Part shown: positions 37,193 through 48,395 of the stretch, in pieces
Position numbering within the stretch: position 1 is the stretch's first letter
Layout: every line of letters begins with the position of its first letter
Assembly (NCBI GenBank): GCA_036346205.1
Contig: JARFJB010002009.1
Location: forward strand, 3,886,001 to 3,950,000
Reading direction: 5' to 3'
Source: Vesta saturnalis
Lineage: Eukaryota > Arthropoda > Insecta > Coleoptera > Lampyridae
Length of the DNA: 64,000 nt
Notes under the pieces: generated by a model
The model's database searches: none
What the model was told of the DNA's origin: nothing
What the model saw: only the letters and a program-made list of their open reading frames with translations
Translations under genes and position numbers: made by a program

Positions 37193-37675
37193 TGTTTTTT
37201 TTAATCACTGTCCTTCAGTGTTGCTATTAAAATTTAATTGTTGAAGTGTTATGTCATTGTTTTTGCAAATAAGTTATTTTGGCCCTTTGGATAATTTGTA
37301 TCGGATGCATTTCTCTCGTAAACCGTTGGTCCTAGCGACTTCAATAAGGTATACCTTCCTGAAGTAGAAAAGATGGGAAAGCAAATTTTTCCAGTAGAAA
37401 ATGACATACAGTGTAAGGCAAAAAAGTTAGGACCGATTCAAGCAAGATAGAAACCTGTATGTGGCGCCCTCTATCAGTAATAAAAGAACGAAGGTCATAT
37501 TTGAATTTTGCGTGATAAAAAGCCCCTATATCAAAAATTTCGTCCTCTTATTACATCATCATAAATAATTAAACTTCAACTTTTAAACGAAAGCGTTGCG
37601 GACCTAAGTTCATAGAAACTTTTTTTCTTATTTTAGTGTCCTCTATCGCGAAGCACTATGCATGCACTTTTTACG

Positions 37676-37676
<1 letters not shown>

Positions 37677-37738
<62 letters not shown>
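37677..37738. repeat. (TA)n microsatellite between elements 2 and 3
   Basis: A TA run of about 60 bp, directly followed by CAGTGTGATGATAAAG, the tip of element 3. Confidence 0.96.
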
Positions 37739-37741
<3 letters not shown>

Positions 37742-39656
37742 TGTGATGATAAAGTAAGGAACAACATTTATAATTGCGTTATTTAAGGTTTCCAAGCAAA
37801 ACGCTCGGACAGGTCAATTGTACTTTTTAATTAGCCACCTTATGACATAAAAATTTTACTTATGACGTCATGTATTTTTGCACAATGACGTCATCATTGT
37901 TTTTTTTCAATGATAACCCCAATTTTTTTTGCTGCTTTTTATTAGATGGTCGAAATACTTAAATTATGGTGTAAAAAAATTGGTACCTTAGATAACTATT
38001 TTTTTGAGAAAATAACACATTTACCGGAAGAAATAAAAATGTAACTTTAATGGAAGAAAATCATAATTAAACCTCAAAAACAAACGAAATTTATCGCAAA
38101 CGTTCAAATTGCGCTCCGTTAACCATTGTTTCGATTCCCCGTGAAACTAATTGATAATTGGTTTAATAGCCATAAGACGGACCCTTTTTGAGATATTGAC
38201 GCTTTTACTTAAAAATTTTCTAAAATACAAATTTACTATGGCAATAAAATTCAACAAAACAAATCAGGTACGCTAGCCGCTCGTAATAAAGAGGAACAAT
38301 TTCATCTATTAGTTTGTGTGTTTTTGGATTGTGGTTTGTCAATTTTTGTATAAAATGAATTTTTCCAAAGAAGAAATGGTCTAAGTGATCTTTATTTACG
38401 GCGAAGTTCAAAGAAATGCTTTGTTGGCTGCCTGTTTGTACTGTGACCGATATCCAGAGAGAAGACGGCCGTGGAAAGAATCGTTTATGAATATAGCTGA
38501 GCGATGTATAAATTCTGGAAGCGTGTGTTATCCCAAGCGCGCAAAAACTAGCCCAAATGAAGAAATTGAGTTTCAAGTTGTGGCATCTCTTATCGAAAAT
38601 CCACAAATTTGTACCAGAGGGCTAAGTACACATCTAGACCTAAATAGAAATACAGTTTGCATCTTTATTTAAAAAAAAACAAATTGCATCCTTAACATAT
38701 CGAGCAAAATCAAGCTTTAAGTGAAATAGGTTTTCAAAATCGTGACTCTTTCTGCCAATGGGTAACTACTAAAGTAAATGAAGAACCCAATTCTGTTAAT
38801 AACATTATATTTACGGATGATACAACTTTTCACAGTAATGGCAATATTAATACACATAACTATCATCACTATTCAGATACTAATCCACATATCTTAAGAG
38901 TTGTTGATCACCAGCATCGATGGTCAGTTAATGTGTGGGGTGGTATAATCAATTTTAATGTGGTTGGTCCTTTTTTCTTTGATGGGAGTCTTACTGGAGA
39001 AAGATATTTACAGTTTTTTGAACATGATTTACCCGGGGTTTTGGAAAATGTCGAGGTAGATAATATTCTTACAATTTCTTTCAACTGGATGGCGCTCCTT
39101 CACACTATGCAATCAGCGTTAGGCAATATCTCGATAGAAATTATCCGATGAGGTGAATAACGAGGTGGTGTGCAAAACTGGCCAGCCAGATCGGCGGATC
39201 TTACGTCAGTGGTTCCTTCCTACGTTAACGAAAAAGTTTACCAACATCCTTCCACCACAAGCGAAGATATCAAAATAGAATTAGAGCTGCGTTTCAATCC
39301 ATTTCGCCTCTAATGTTGTTGCAAGTGAATCTTTCGTTTACCAAGCGAATTGCAAAGTGTTTAGCTAGGCGTGGTCTGCATTTTGAACATTTAATTTGAA
39401 TTTATGATTTTATTCGTTTATGTTTACTTGTTCAACTTATTTTTAGGTGTAGAGAATTATTTTATTGTTTAGTTATTAATTAAGTTAAATCAGTTAAACA
39501 ATTTATTTGCTCTGGATTTTGTTTTATTTGTTCTTTTGTATGTTAATATGTTCAAATAAAGCGTCAATATCTCAAGAAGGGTTCGTCTTATGGCTATGAA
39601 ACCAAGTATCAATTAGTATCTACTTTTCACGGGGAATCGAAATGTGAAAAAATATA
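37739..39656 (+). mobile_element. DD41D-type element 3, decayed
   Basis: It starts CAGTGTGATG next to TA. An inner left arm (about 38120-38215: CGATTCCCCGTGAAA, CCATAAGACG, GATATTGACGCTTT) has its inverted partner at about 39560-39645 (AGCGTCAATATCTCAAGAAG, CGTCTTATGGCTATGAAACC, CACGGGGAATCG). The outer part of the right arm is missing at the point where a MITE starts (39657). A decayed transposase gene lies between. Confidence 0.8.
38355..39398 (+). pseudogene. DD41D-type transposase 3 (stops and frameshifts)
   Basis: It starts MNFSKEEMV followed by a stop, then VIFIYGEVQRNALLAACLYC and DRYPERRRPWKESFMNIAER, the DUF4817-type region. After QICTRGLSTHLDLNRNTV the frame changes. FCQWVTTKVNEEPNS, NIIFTDDTTFHSNG (first Asp present), NYHHYSDTNPHILRV, WSVNVWGGIINFNVVGPFFF and LTGERYLQFF continue to about 39060. 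The second Asp block is damaged (FNWMALLHTMQ where relatives have QMDGAPAHY), and the third is not readable in one frame. The C-terminus near 39370 is RRGLHFEHLI. It is clearly a dead relative of elements 1 and 2, and more diverged. Confidence 0.87.
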
Positions 39657-39997
39657 CAGGGTGTTGCATTTGAAAAAATTGAGAAAAATTACATTTCGCG
39701 TAAGTTAATCATTCTGTATAGTTTTACATGTTTTCGAAAAATTTCTCAGTTTGTTTGTTAGTAGACTATTATTAATAGTCGGTGGTATAAACAGATTTAC
39801 AAAATCGTGGTGACAACTCTCGCCGTGGTTCCAAAGTTAACTCTATTTTAGTACTAAAGAGACGATATCTGCAGAACGGTTAGTGATACAGATACAAATT
39901 TCTATACTTTTATTCTAAATGTAACAGTGAATCCAAAAATACAAAAATAGACAGGTTGTCCCAGGTTTGGGTTGGCATATTTTTGTCAATGACCCTG
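39657..39997. mobile_element. 341-bp MITE with CAGGGT...ACCCTG ends
   Basis: It begins CAGGGTGTTGCATTTG and ends GTCAATGACCCTG, flanked by TA on both sides (39655-39656 and 39998-39999). No coding content. The tip matches the long-TIR DD41D elements around it, so it is probably mobilised by that group. It interrupts the right end of element 3. Confidence 0.75.
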
Positions 39998-40098
39998 TAT
40001 ATACATAAATATTTTTAGAATATAGGTCCAATGATCGTGTATTACCTCACCAAAAGTGGTTTTGATATCTCTAATAGTCCACACAGTAGACACCCACC

Positions 40099-40207
<109 letters not shown>

Positions 40208-40499
40208 GGAATATTGTGTTCAAGATACGTGATTTTTGGGATGCTGTATGGATGTCTTCGCGTTTTTACAGAATACGCAAAATAATCAATTTTACACTAT
40301 TTGACCTTTTCTAAATAAAAGTGCTTATGTATCTAGTTGCCTAGGCTATTTAGAAATATTAGATAATTTACAATTATAAAATAATAATGAGGAATATATT
40401 TACAAATGTTCAAAAACTTGTAACGTAATTTATAATCCAGCCGGATATAACAACAATAATGGTGATAAGATATCAACGATAACATAACACAGAAGCAAA

Positions 40500-40920
40500 A
40501 TATTTATAACAGATGTTCGAAATGTCGACAGTCCATTTCCAATTCTTTTGTGTATCCCCATAAAAATAAACCTGGTGGAGTTAAGTTCGGTGATTTTGGA
40601 GGACAATTTTGAAATCCATTTCTTCTAATCCACATGTTTTATAAGTCGGCATTTAAAAATTGCTGAATGATAATGAGGCAACGTTCCATCAGATGGAAGC
40701 CACATTGACGTTTAAAGGGACTTAAATACTGAAAGTTGGCGTAAAAGAAACTCAAGAAACTATATACCATTTAAAGGTTCTTCAAAAATGAAGTCCAATT
40801 GAATATGGGCCCAGTATCCCCATACATTAACGGACTACCTATTCTGATTTATCATGACTCTGAATTGATGCGGATTCAAATAAGAATAATAACTGAAGTT
40901 GTGAAGATATATATTATTTT
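40500..40920 (-). pseudogene. DDE transposase relic, C-terminal half
   Basis: The minus strand gives NPHQFRVMIN, SVNVWGYWAHIQLDFIFEEP and LNGI, then MWLPSDGTLPHYHS (second Asp block), a KHVD-KKW stretch and a decayed PPKSPNLTPP / FIFMGIHKRI segment where relatives have the third Asp and FFLWG. It belongs to the same broad DUF4817/DDE group as the DD41D elements but to another lineage. No inverted ends were identified. Confidence 0.7.
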
Positions 40921-41215
40921 AGCTGAATAGACTTATTTGACTACTCCGTCGCTTCAAATGGAGTATTTCCTCAGATTTCACAAAAGCTGTAGCCATGATT
41001 GTCGGGGTATTGAAGCCACACACCCTTGGCCACGCATAAACTACTATACCTAAGTGGACAAGTGTTCAAAGACAAGCTTCATTAGATTTCAGAGCATCAA
41101 GGACATCTATGCTTTAACGTATAAAAAACTTTCTTTAGCTTTTTGTAAGACAATTTACGTTATCTTTAAACAAACTAGATCTGTTGAGATCTAACAGCTT
41201 TAAAATATTTGGTTA
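40915..41215 (+). repeat. Copy of the dispersed repeat's second module
   Basis: TTTTAGCTGAATAGACTTAT, GCATAAACTACTATACCTAA, ATTTCAGAGCATCA and AGCTTTTTGTAAGACAA match 28.70-28.96 kb. Confidence 0.75.
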
Positions 41216-41227
41216 CATGATATTATA

Positions 41228-42718
41228 CAGGGTGAGTCACGAGGAACTGTACATACTTCTACCATAAGTAGAGGCACCTTAGGGGATTATCAAATGACCA
41301 TTAAAAAATATCTTCTTGTTTTGTTTATTAATATACAGAGTGAATTATGGATTTTCACCAAAACAATGTTTCGTCATATCTTTTCAATGATTAAGTCGAT
41401 TTGTCTCATTTTTTGGTGAAAGTGTGTATTCGTATCTAGCAACTAACTGACACATTCAGAATTAAAAAAATCCAGGACCGTTTTCGTGAAAATTTCTGGG
41501 ACTCAAATTGAAAATTGCAATAATGAAATATCTTACTGTATAATAATGTTTAGTTATTAAAAAGAAATCTTTAAAATAAACAGTAACGACACACACTGTG
41601 CTCCAGTATGGTAAATACCATAATTTGAATTGATTTACAGGACCGGATTTAGAAATCTGGCATATCTGGTTCATCTCAAAAATTCACCCTGTATGTAACT
41701 TTTCCACCGTAATAGACAGAAAACAGATAAAAATGTTTGTAATAACTTAGTTTATTTGTTTGAGGAAAATCATATGTAATTATTTTAATCGGAATGAAAT
41801 GAACAAGTCCAAGAAATGTTTATTCATAAATTAAGAAATAAAATAAATAACAATAACCAAATAATAAAATAGTTTTAACAATGTGGAACAAAGTAAAAAC
41901 AATTTAATAAATATCACGATTATAAAAGATGTTCAAAATGAAATCCATCTGCCTCAATACACTTTTCTTGTCGAATGTTTAAATGTGTAATGGACTTTCT
42001 TAATTTATGAATAAACATTTCTTGGGCTTGTTCATTTCATTCCGATTAAAATAATTACACATGATTTTTTCTCAAACAAATAAGAAAACTAGGTTATTAC
42101 AAACAATTTTATCTGTTCTCTGTCTATTACGGTGGAAAAGTTACATACGTGAATTTTGAGATGAACAGATATGCCAGATTTCTAAATCCCTGTAAATCAA
42201 TTCAAATTATGATATTTACCATACTGAGCACAGTGTGTGTCGTTACTGTTTATTTTAAAGATTTTTTTTATAACTAAACATTATACAGTAAGATATTTCA
42301 TTATTGCCAATTTTCAATTTAACTCTAAAATGAATCTTTAATTGAAAATGTGAGGTAAGTGTAACAAAAAATTCAAATACCCAGGTATAACTGTCTATTA
42401 ATGCGCTCTGAAAAAATTATATCAGATTTTAGAGAAATCGTATACAGGATGAAGTATTAGATATGAAGCAGTCCCACAAATTTTCAAGAAGACGGTCCTG
42501 GATTTTTTTAATTCTGAATATGTCACTTAGTTGCTAGACACGAATACACACTTTCACCAAAAAATGAGACAAATCGACTTAATCATTGAAAAGATATGAC
42601 GAAACATTGTTTTGGTGAAGGTCTATAATTCACCCTGTATATTAATAAACAAAACAAGCAGACATTTTTAATGGTCATTTGATAATCTAGTGCCTCTACT
42701 TATGGTAGAAGTATGTAA
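41228..42718. mobile_element. Long-arm foldback derivative of a DD41D-type transposon
   Basis: The left arm (41228 to about 41850) begins CAGGGTGAGTCACG next to TA. The right arm (about 41985-42718) is its inverted copy: TTTCGTCATATCTTTTCAAT / ATTGAAAAGATATGACGAAA and AAATCCAGGACCGT / (A/G)CGGTCCTGGATTT, for example. The right arm carries about 110 bp extra (42310-42480) and loses the outer tip after GTAGAAGTATGTA. Only about 135 bp separate the arms, and these include the remnant below, so nearly all of the gene has been deleted. Confidence 0.87.
41920..41999 (-). pseudogene. C-terminal remnant of a DD41D-type transposase
   Basis: The minus strand encodes NIRQEKCIEADGFHFEHLL followed by a stop. 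This matches the R-x-x-KCI-x(4-6)-FEHL ending of the transposases at 36.5-37.2 and 33.5-34.5 kb. It shows that the foldback is an internal deletion product of an autonomous element. Confidence 0.75.
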
Positions 42719-42813
42719 GGAAAAAAATTGTCGGAATGTATTGCAAGGATAGGCCACGTAGAGTTATTCAACCACCACAGAGATTAGATTTATAAGTAAT
42801 AGGTTAAGGAATA

Positions 42814-42937
42814 GTATATTGTTTTACGAGTCGAGTAACATTTTTGAAGCGAGTAGAACAGTTTACCTGCCGAGCGCAGCCGAGGCTGGTAATGTTCACG
42901 AGCTTCAAAAATGTTTTCGACGAGTGAAACACTATAC
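42814..42937. other. Large imperfect hairpin next to the recombinase gene
   Basis: GTATATTGTTTTACGAGTCG with AGTAACATTTTTGAAGC (42814-42850) pairs with ACGAGCTTCAAAAATGTTTTCGACGAG, split here as ACGAGCTTCAAAAATG then TTTTCGACGAGTGAAACACT (42898-42937). An inner GAACAGTTTACC / GGTAATGTTC pair continues the stem. The loop is GC-rich (GCCGAGCGCAGCCGAGG). Confidence 0.8.
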
Positions 42938-43032
42938 TTTTCTACAACCCTGTTTATATCATAATAATATACTAAAAGAACATTGAACAAATATTTTATT
43001 TGAAAGTAAAAATAACGGAATTTTTCAAAACA

Positions 43033-44150
43033 TTACTCATGATTTAAATATTGGTTAATTGTTACATTCGAGCAACTATTCAAAATTATAGGAGTATTAC
43101 AATCAAGATTTTTATGTATTGAGGTAGAAGATGTCACATCTGTTATGTTGTTAACTGATGTCACTCCATATGATGATGCGCCGTCATTCGGAGAGCGTTT
43201 TATTTTGTATGGATTGTAAAATTTTGGTTTGTATTTGATTTTGCTGTTAACTGATTGATCAACATATCCTTCTGCAACGTTACTAGATTTCCAGCCTCCA
43301 TGTTTTTTAATTGAAGTAAATCACCTCCTGCATCCACTAACAGCGTTGCGGAAGTTCTGCGCAAACAATGCCCGGTATATTTTTGGGGATCAGGCAATTT
43401 TAAATATTGAGCTACTTGCATAGGAAATTTACTAAATTTATTTATTCCCACAACTTGTCGAGTACACTTTCCGTTTTGGTAGTTTATAAAGAATCTTGTA
43501 TTTTTTTGGTCCATATCTAGTGGACGAAGGTTCATATATATTTTAGAAATTTCGTAGAAGAATCCAGAAATGTGGAAGGAACGCGGTACTTTTGTTTTTG
43601 TATTACGTATCGTAACTAAGAGTATACTGCTAGTATCTTTTACATCATTTACTGTCAAATCTTTTAATTCATGGCAACGACAAGCTCCCGAAATTCCAAA
43701 AATTAAGACTACCTACAAACGTGAATTTAATATTAATATTAAGAATTTTTCACAGTAATAAAGTAATTGTTACCTTAATCATTAAGTATTTGGAATTGGG
43801 TGCATTCTTTAAGAAAGTACGTATCTCATCGGAAGAAAAAAATTTAGAGTTTTGACTTTTAAATCCATCTGATTTTTAATCGATAAAGTGGCTTTCAGCA
43901 TCGAACACATAGACCATAGCGTCGATGACTTAAATTTTTATGATAACCATCCAAAGTACGCAAGCAGCACATTTTCCGAAAATGAATTAACATGATTGTT
44001 AACTCTCCAATCCATGAATTTTTCATATATTTCTTCATATCTCTTTTTAGATTTTAATGGTAATAAATCCAAAGATGTCTGCTCAGCTTAATTTGTTATT
44101 TCTGGTGGTGTATTTTGAAAATCTAAATCACTTTCCGATTCAGAAATCAT
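43033..44150 (-). pseudogene. Crypton-like tyrosine recombinase (one intron, damaged)
   Basis: Exon 1 (44150-43774) begins MISESESDLDFQ. It reads LPLKSKKRYEEIYEKFMDWR, VNSFSENVLLAYFGWLS, a stop, then KFKSSTLWSMCSMLKATLS, the SAM-like core-binding domain. A shift follows, then a segment ending KYLMIK. A 61-bp GT-AG intron (43773-43713) joins in phase to exon 2: VVLIFGISGACRCHELKDLT. The catalytic domain shows the first Arg (ACRCHEL), Lys candidates in NTKTKVPR, and H-x-x-R in GHCLRRTSATLLVDAG. After a one-base slip in an A run (about 43301-43308) it continues with KHGGWKSSNV and AEGYV (Trp/His and Tyr nucleophile). The residues after the Tyr extend to a stop at 43033. The full R-K-HxxR-H-Y set is recoverable, but two stops and two shifts are present. 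Eukaryotic relatives are Crypton transposons and domesticated KCTD1/ZMYM-type derivatives. Confidence 0.82.
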
Positions 44151-44699
44151 GATAACTTATTCAAAAAACTAACAATCCTTTGAGTGTAAACAATTAAAGA
44201 GAAGTGTCAAACCGAGTGTCAAACTAATGAAACCTGGCAACTAGATATAAAATGCATTCTTATTAAAGAAATGATTCCTATCTTTGTTTATTAATAAGCA
44301 AAATTCGTCAAAACATTATATACGAGGACGGCAAATAATTGAAAATATAAATTTAATTTTCGTCACGAGAGACGAAAGTTAACGTTATGACACTTTCTCT
44401 CACTGGTGACGGAAATCACGTTTTCGCTGAATGTATTATATTACAAAATGACGACTTATTGTATAGGGTTGTAGAAAAACATGTTTTGTGTATTGTAGCA
44501 ACATTTTAGAGTAGGGGATGTAGTAGCGTAGAGTGTGTAAACCGTTCCGTCATAGGTAGTAGAAACACTCAATTAATAATAATGAATTATGTTATGTTTT
44601 GGTAGGAACCCGTTCTACTTTAAATGTTATAAAAAGATATGTGACTTTATATTGGTATAAAATAAAGTATTATTCTGATTCTGCATGTCAATATCTTAC

Positions 44700-45030
44700 A
44701 GTCTGTATATAACTATTTTTTTTATTGTGTAAACCAAGCTGGAATCGTTTGTTTACAAATTGGCCTTCTTATTTTGAGCAGATTAAGGATTTTACATTAT
44801 TTACTTAATCAGGGGGACTAAACTTAATATGATTTATGATTCTGGTTTCCTACTCCGAAATTAATAAATTAAGCAAAGCTTAGTGATGAAAAAGTGTAAA
44901 TTGAGTAAAATCAAATAATGTTTTTAATAATTATTCAGATTTTTACCTTTTCAACATTAGATTTTTTTGAATTTGTTTTATAATTAGAGCTCATTTCTGA
45001 CACTTCAGGCATTATATAACAGTAAATCTT
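44700..45030 (+). repeat. Copy of the 27-29 kb dispersed repeat
   Basis: AACCAAGCTGGAATCGTTTG, TTGAGCAGATTAAGGAT and AGCTCATTTCTGACACTTCA align with 27.95-28.02 and 27.22-27.24 kb. Confidence 0.7.
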
Positions 45031-47094
45031 ATTGAACCATTTAAATTTGTATAAAATTTAAATAAAAAACAGTCAATTTAATACCCGAAAGATAAGTATT
45101 TTAGTTTCATTTAGAAGGTATTTGCAAATTCTTAAATTTTAATAAAATTCAAGAAAGTTAGTAGTACGTTTAATTAAAATGTGTCTATAATCTTGAAATT
45201 ATTTGACAATCATTTTGTTATAAAGTACACTTTGTAATAGACCTAATCTATATTTAGTAAAATATTAATATAAACATTTCTAATTAATTTGTAAGATAAT
45301 GTTTATTTAAATTGCAGGAACCTAACTTATAATTTGCGATGAATTAATGCAAGGTGTTTCTAAAAATAACTTAGAGAAATCCAAAGTTGCGAAAATTCAT
45401 GATCTAGATAGAATAAATTTTAAAACAAGTGAAAGAGTAGAAATCAAAATTTAAACAAACCGTTTATAATTAGAATATCATTTTTCATGGCCATCATCAT
45501 ATCGTTAGCTTCTTCTTCAGCATTATAGATGGATGCCATAACCTTCATGTTGAATACTTTCATTGTCATCGAAAAACCTTTCTGGGTCATTATTATGGTA
45601 ATCGTAATATCGATGGTTAAGTAAGTTACGTTTCCGATCTATCATTTAAATCTCTCCTCACAATTGCTACAAATTTTAATTTAAGGAAATGGTAGTGATC
45701 TTTGGCGTTCGTTTCATGGATTATTGAATTAGTTAAATTACTTTGCGAAATGACCAATATTTATTGTGCCCCCCTGGCGATAAATTTATTGTTATTTATC
45801 ATAATTTACCAAATATTTGTTTAGTAGTTGTTTATAAAGCTTTTTGATTGGCTGAATAATTCATGGTTGACTTTTATTACTTTAAAACCCAAATTTTTAG
45901 GTAACCTTCTAATCACTGAAAATTAATAAATTCAAAAAATTAGCAGGTGTTTAGTCAGAAAAATAATGCCTAAAATTTCTGAAAAACACAATTATAAAAT
46001 GAAAAATAAAAAATCTCTAACAGAAATTCTCACAATTAGTTTTTAATTTTTTATTATTATGTAAAATATAACTAAACGTTTTTTAAGTACCTTACAAGAA
46101 GCCAAGTGTTGAAAAATAATGATGTTACAATAGTAAGAGCATAATCACACAGCGCGACACTTTCACAAAAAAAACAAAACTTGCGAATTAAAAAAAAAAA
46201 TTCGTTATCATGCATAAGAATACCACTTCAATTTCTTACTAGTTCTATCACAAATTAAGTACTATATGAATTTTATAAAATAAGAAATTGTGGAGGGAAA
46301 AGTCAGTTAAATATTTGCACTGAAAATTTGTAAGGTAAAAAAGGGAGTGCGAAAGATTGAAAGTATTTCACTATGATGGGAGTAGTACATTGCGTTTACA
46401 CCTTTCCATTTCATAATTTTTTTGCTAATAACTAATACGTGCAAAAAATGCAATTTCCTGGACTCACAATAGTTGTAACCTACTGCCTAAAATTTATTAA
46501 ATACACACTTCCTGTCTCATCGTATGTAAGTAGGTAATGGCACGTTATGAAATTCGTGATCTCCCAGTTCCTTATGTAAGTTACGTTGGTTTATTAGTTA
46601 TATCAGTTTCAGCTGTTACTTGTTGGTGAAGAACCAACCATTAAATATCATAAATTAATTTGTTTTGTAATTTCGTACATGGTACATAAACTTCTAACAT
46701 GTTCAATGAGGTCAAGGCTGTATCAAATCAGGTGATAAGATAAAATTTCTCTTTCAATGATAATTTAGTTTGCGTAATTAATTACCGCTTCTTTAAAATA
46801 CTAACGAAGCATTGCGGTATATTTTATGAACTTTCGTTTAGAGTTATTTAAATAGGAGCGTATTTACATAATATAGAGGAATTTATGGTGAACAGTTCAA
46901 ATATTACACACTAATTATCATACCTAGTAACTTTACGGTGTTAATTAAAGAGAATTAAATTAACATATTAGTTAATATGAGAACGATTAAATGTGTACCA
47001 TTTAATTTATGTACGCTTGACACACACTTCAGCGGAATAAAAAAAATTTTTTTTTCGATCACTCCAGATAACTTGGGTAATTTTTCCCTGTCTA
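45031..47094. other. Gene-free AT-rich stretch
   Basis: No coding signal, RNA gene or repeat array was recognised in about 2 kb. Confidence 0.5.
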
Positions 47095-48152
47095 CCTACA
47101 TATGTGAGGGTAAGGTGAAAAATTCTCGGCCTGACTGCAACTTTCAGTTAAAAAATGATTCTATTTTTCTACGTAATCTCCCTTGACTTCAACACACTTG
47201 GTCCAGCGTTTCTCCAACATCAGTATTCCTTCCCCGAAGTGAGAGTCTCGAAGGTTGTGAAAATATTCATCTACCGCCCTCTTAACTTCTTCATTGGATG
47301 CGAAGCGCTTCCCAGAAACAAATTTCTTCAAGGTTGGGAAGAGATGGAAGTCAGGGTGCCAAATCAGGAGAATAGGGGGGATGGCCAAGCAAATTGTACC
47401 TCAAATCCCGCAGCTTTCCCATCGCCAACGCACCCCTGCGTGCAGGTGCGTTGTCTTGGTAAAAGATGATTTTGTTCTTCTTCAATCCTGGCCTCTTCTC
47501 GCGAATTGTGGAATCCAACTAGTCAAGAAGGTTGGAGTAATATTTTCCTGTAATTGTTCTGCCATTTACAAGGTAATCAATTAACAGGATCCCAAAAACG
47601 CATCTGCATACAGCCCGTCTTGCGCAGAGCTTTCGCATCCCTAATTCTTTGTGCAAGATGTTTCGCACCCGATATTTCCACAGCCTCAGCTATCTCACTC
47701 ACCTTTACTCGCCTATCGCCCAACACAATATCATGCACTTTTTCAATGGTTTCTGGTGTGGTTGCGGTCTTTGGCAGTCCTTCACGTGGGTCATCTTCGA
47801 GGGATGTGCGATCACATTTAAATTGAACAGTCCACTTTTTAATGGTTGACATGGAAGGAGCAAAGCCCCGTAAACATTTGTCAACTTCGAATGAACTTCC
47901 ATAGGGGTTAATCGATCCAAAACGAAGAATTTTATGACCGTACGATATTCAAGTTTATCCATTTTAACGAAAAACACGAAAGACGTCTACTGCAAAAATT
48001 CTTGTAAACAAACTACTTGGCAGAATAAGTTGAAACTTGTCATACGAACTAATGACACATGCACCCAGGCAAGAGCATACATTTTTCCTGATTGGAGCGC
48101 TATCTCTGTGCCAGACCTAGAACTAGTCACCTTACCCTCCTACATACGTAGG
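47095..48152 (-). mobile_element. mariner element with TIRs and TA target duplication
   Basis: The left end reads CCTACATATGTGAGGGTAAG and the right end, on the opposite strand, CCTACGTATGTAGGAGGGTA followed by AGGTGA. Each is directly flanked by TA (47093-47094 and 48153-48154). The element is 1058 bp, compared with about 1.3 kb for a full mariner, so it has an internal deletion. The gene is on the minus strand. Confidence 0.9.
47160..47962 (-). pseudogene. mariner transposase, internally deleted
   Basis: It starts MDKLEYRTVIKFFVLDRLTP (47962), the first helix-turn-helix. After a shift it continues STIKKWTVQFKCDRTSLEDD, PREGLPKTATTPETIEKVHD and DRRVKVSEIAEAVEISG, the second HTH up to 47640. 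Then comes a decayed WDPVN block, and the frame resumes at HPDFHLFPTLKKFVSGKRFA, SNEEVKRAVDEYFHNL and LEKRWTKCVEVKGDYVEK, ending at 47161. The first catalytic block (TxDETW) and the second (HxDNAP) fall in the deleted part. The third Asp is seen only as HPDF where active copies have the APSD(Y/F)xLFP pattern. The N- and C-termini are well preserved, so the loss looks like a single deletion plus small shifts. Confidence 0.9.
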
Positions 48153-48154
48153 TA

Positions 48155-48395
48155 TAGAAGGTGGGTATGCATGTGCGTATGGGCGCGTTTAAGTGGGTGA
48201 GTGCATGCATCCGTGTAGGTGCACGTTCGTATATGTGTGTGTGGGTGCGAGTGTACGTGCGTGCGCACATGTGTGGGGGGGTTCCTGCGTGAGTGCGTGT
48301 GTGGGTGTGTGTAGGTGGGTGCGGGTGTGAGCGTCTGCGTATGTGGTTGAGTGCGTGAGTCGTGTGTGGGCGCGCGCGTGTGTGCGAATAACTGC
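48155..48395 (+). repeat. GT-rich simple repeat (TGTGCG/GTGGGTG words)
   Basis: About 240 bp of GTGTGTGGGTGCGAGTGT-like words. The open frames on the opposite strand are repeat artefacts. A complementary ACACACGC block follows at about 48450-48580. Confidence 0.9.

Larger units (their letters stand above)
35331..37676 (+). mobile_element. DD41D-type element 2, decayed, abutting element 1
   Basis: The left arm (about 35338-35590) and right arm (about 37432-37676) are inverted copies: AGTGCCATGCATAGTGCCAC, CTTAGGTCCGCAACGC(C/T)TT, CAGGGGCTTTTTATCACGCA and TATGACCTTAGTTCTTTTAT all occur in mirror order. The tip (CAGGGTGACATAG in the copy at 52465) is lost at the left, where element 1 ends directly in TATAGAACATAG. 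The right end runs into a TA microsatellite. Confidence 0.88.
42814..44480 (-). mobile_element. Crypton-like tyrosine-recombinase element candidate
   Basis: A decayed tyrosine recombinase gene lies between a 124-nt hairpin (42814-42937) with an adjoining TTTTCTACAACCC word (42938-42950) and an inverted AGGGTTGTAGAAAAA word (44464-44478). A second, weaker palindromic patch (TTTTCGTCACGAGAGACGAAAG and nearby GTGACGGAAA, about 44360-44425) lies on the 5' side of the gene. Crypton elements use a tyrosine recombinase and lack classic inverted ends, so these hairpins may be recombination sites. This interpretation is inferred. Confidence 0.6.
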
